A model generated the notes under the pieces. That model was given only the letters and a program-made list of their open reading frames with translations, was not told the DNA's origin and searched no databases. The translations under genes and the position numbers were made by a program. From CAYQTO01 sp964420455 (lineage in GTDB: Bacteria > Sumerlaeota > Sumerlaeia > SLMS01), in contig CAYQTO010000199.1 in NCBI GenBank assembly GCA_964420455.1, forward strand, positions 1 to 5,472: 5,472 nucleotides of DNA, written 5' to 3'. Positions 4,965 through 5,472 of this stretch are shown piece by piece (position 1 is the first letter of the stretch; each line of letters begins with the position of its first letter).

Positions 4965-5472
4965 TCGGCGGCGGCTCCAACCCCCGCCCCGGCGAGGTCT
5001 CCCTCGCCCATCACGGGGTCCTCTTCCTCGATGAGTTGCCGGAGTTCTCCCGCACCGTGCTCGAGGTCCTCCGCCAACCCCTCGAAGACGGCAAGGTCCT
5101 CATCAGCCGGTCCGCCATGGCGGTGGAATTCCCCGCACGGTTTCTTCTGGTGGCGGCGATGAACCCGACGCCGAGCGGCTTCGATCCCGAGGAGGCGATC
5201 CGCGGCCATAACTCCGCGACCCAGATCCAGCGCTACCTTTCGAAGATCAGTGGCCCGCTCCTGGATCGTATAGACATCCAGGTGGAGGTGCCCGCCGTGC
5301 CGATGGAGGAGTTGCGGCGGCGCGAGGCGAAGGAGGGCACGGCGGAAGTCCGCGAGCGGGTGATGGCGGCGCGGGCGCTGCAGGCGGAGCGGTTCCGCGG
5401 CCGGCCGGGCATTTACTGCAACGCGCACATGGCGCCGCGGGACATCAACCGGTTCTGCCACCTGGAGGGCGC
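4895..5472 (+). CDS. comM: ComM/YifB AAA+ ATPase, central part, N-terminus missing
   Basis: This is the middle of a ComM protein. Recognisable parts are RPFRDPHHTASSAALIGGG (from 4919), PRPGEVSLAHHGVLFLDELPEF with the Walker B FLDE (about 5024-5035), VLEVLRQPLEDGKVLISR, FPARFLLVAAMNPTPSGF, and ISGPLLDRIDIQVEVPAVP with the conserved arginine. The frame is open from the TGA at 4865. The ATG at 4895 has no SD and is probably not a real start. The family's N-terminal S5-like domain and Walker A (GxxGxGKS), normally just upstream, are absent, so this piece cannot be a working ATPase. The NPTPSGF loop lacks the cysteines of the common NPCPCG form, as in some other lineages, including the NPSPTG form of E. 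coli YifB. The frame continues without interruption into 1-230 when the 55-bp ends are merged. Confidence 0.92.
   Translation, partial: MRAGLLAHRPFRDPHHTASSAALIGGGSNPRPGEVSLAHHGVLFLDELPEFSRTVLEVLRQPLEDGKVLISRSAMAVEFPARFLLVAAMNPTPSGFDPEEAIRGHNSATQIQRYLSKISGPLLDRIDIQVEVPAVPMEELRRREAKEGTAEVRERVMAARALQAERFRGRPGIYCNAHMAPRDINRFCHLEG
5418..5472. repeat. Terminal direct repeat, right copy
   Basis: This is an exact 55-bp copy of bases 1-55. Merging the two copies gives a 5417-bp circle and an uninterrupted comM 3' half. Confidence 0.97.

Noticed and set aside
4796..5461. Minus-strand 221-codon open frame at the right end
   Set aside because: It is a shadow of comM; the plus strand gives clear ComM motifs over the same region.
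1..5472. Small plasmid or circular virus
   Set aside because: The ends overlap, but there is no replication, mobilisation, capsid or recombinase gene, and two genes are broken at the join.

Overview
The window is a GC-rich bacterial sequence carrying a cobalamin (B12) riboswitch followed by an operon of secreted beta-propeller proteins. Fragments of the AAA+ gene comM lie at both ends. The first 55 bases are identical to the last 55 (1-55 = 5418-5472). The comM reading frame that runs off the right end continues in frame, with no missing residues, at the left end. The simplest reading is a closed circle of 5417 bp in the assembly. Several features suggest a Gram-negative, possibly PVC-group (Verrucomicrobiota-like) source: high GC, large cysteine-free secreted proteins with PQQ-like and choice-of-anchor-D-like modules, and a ComM with an NPTPSGF-type loop. 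This taxonomic guess is weak.

Layout in circular order: comM 3' half (4895-5472, continuing at 1-230), a short AT-richer gap with a small stem-loop (231-295), a well-conserved cobalamin riboswitch (about 296-528), a long leader with a possible translational expression platform (528-781), an 894-residue secreted multidomain protein (790-3474), a 452-residue secreted protein with seven propeller-like repeats that overlaps it by 8 bp (3467-4825), and the 5' end of a small CxxC protein gene with a strong Shine-Dalgarno (4854-4964). That last gene is cut off by an abrupt join to the middle of comM, near 4893-4918.

How the parts may work together: the riboswitch should repress the operon when B12 is plentiful, so its products probably serve B12 acquisition at the cell surface. 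Bacteroidetes use a seven-bladed propeller lipoprotein, BtuG, with the BtuB receptor. Here two unrelated-looking secreted propeller proteins sit directly under a B12 riboswitch with no BtuB in the window. A BtuG-like capture role is an inference from context, not something the sequence proves.

The circle has no replication, mobilisation, phage or transposase gene. It lacks the N-terminal half of comM and the rest of the small CxxC gene. It is therefore unlikely to be a plasmid. It is better explained by a tandem-duplication junction, an excised circle, or a chimeric/assembly loop; the 55-bp overlap is a typical assembler k-mer length. No tRNA, rRNA, CRISPR or insertion sequence was seen.
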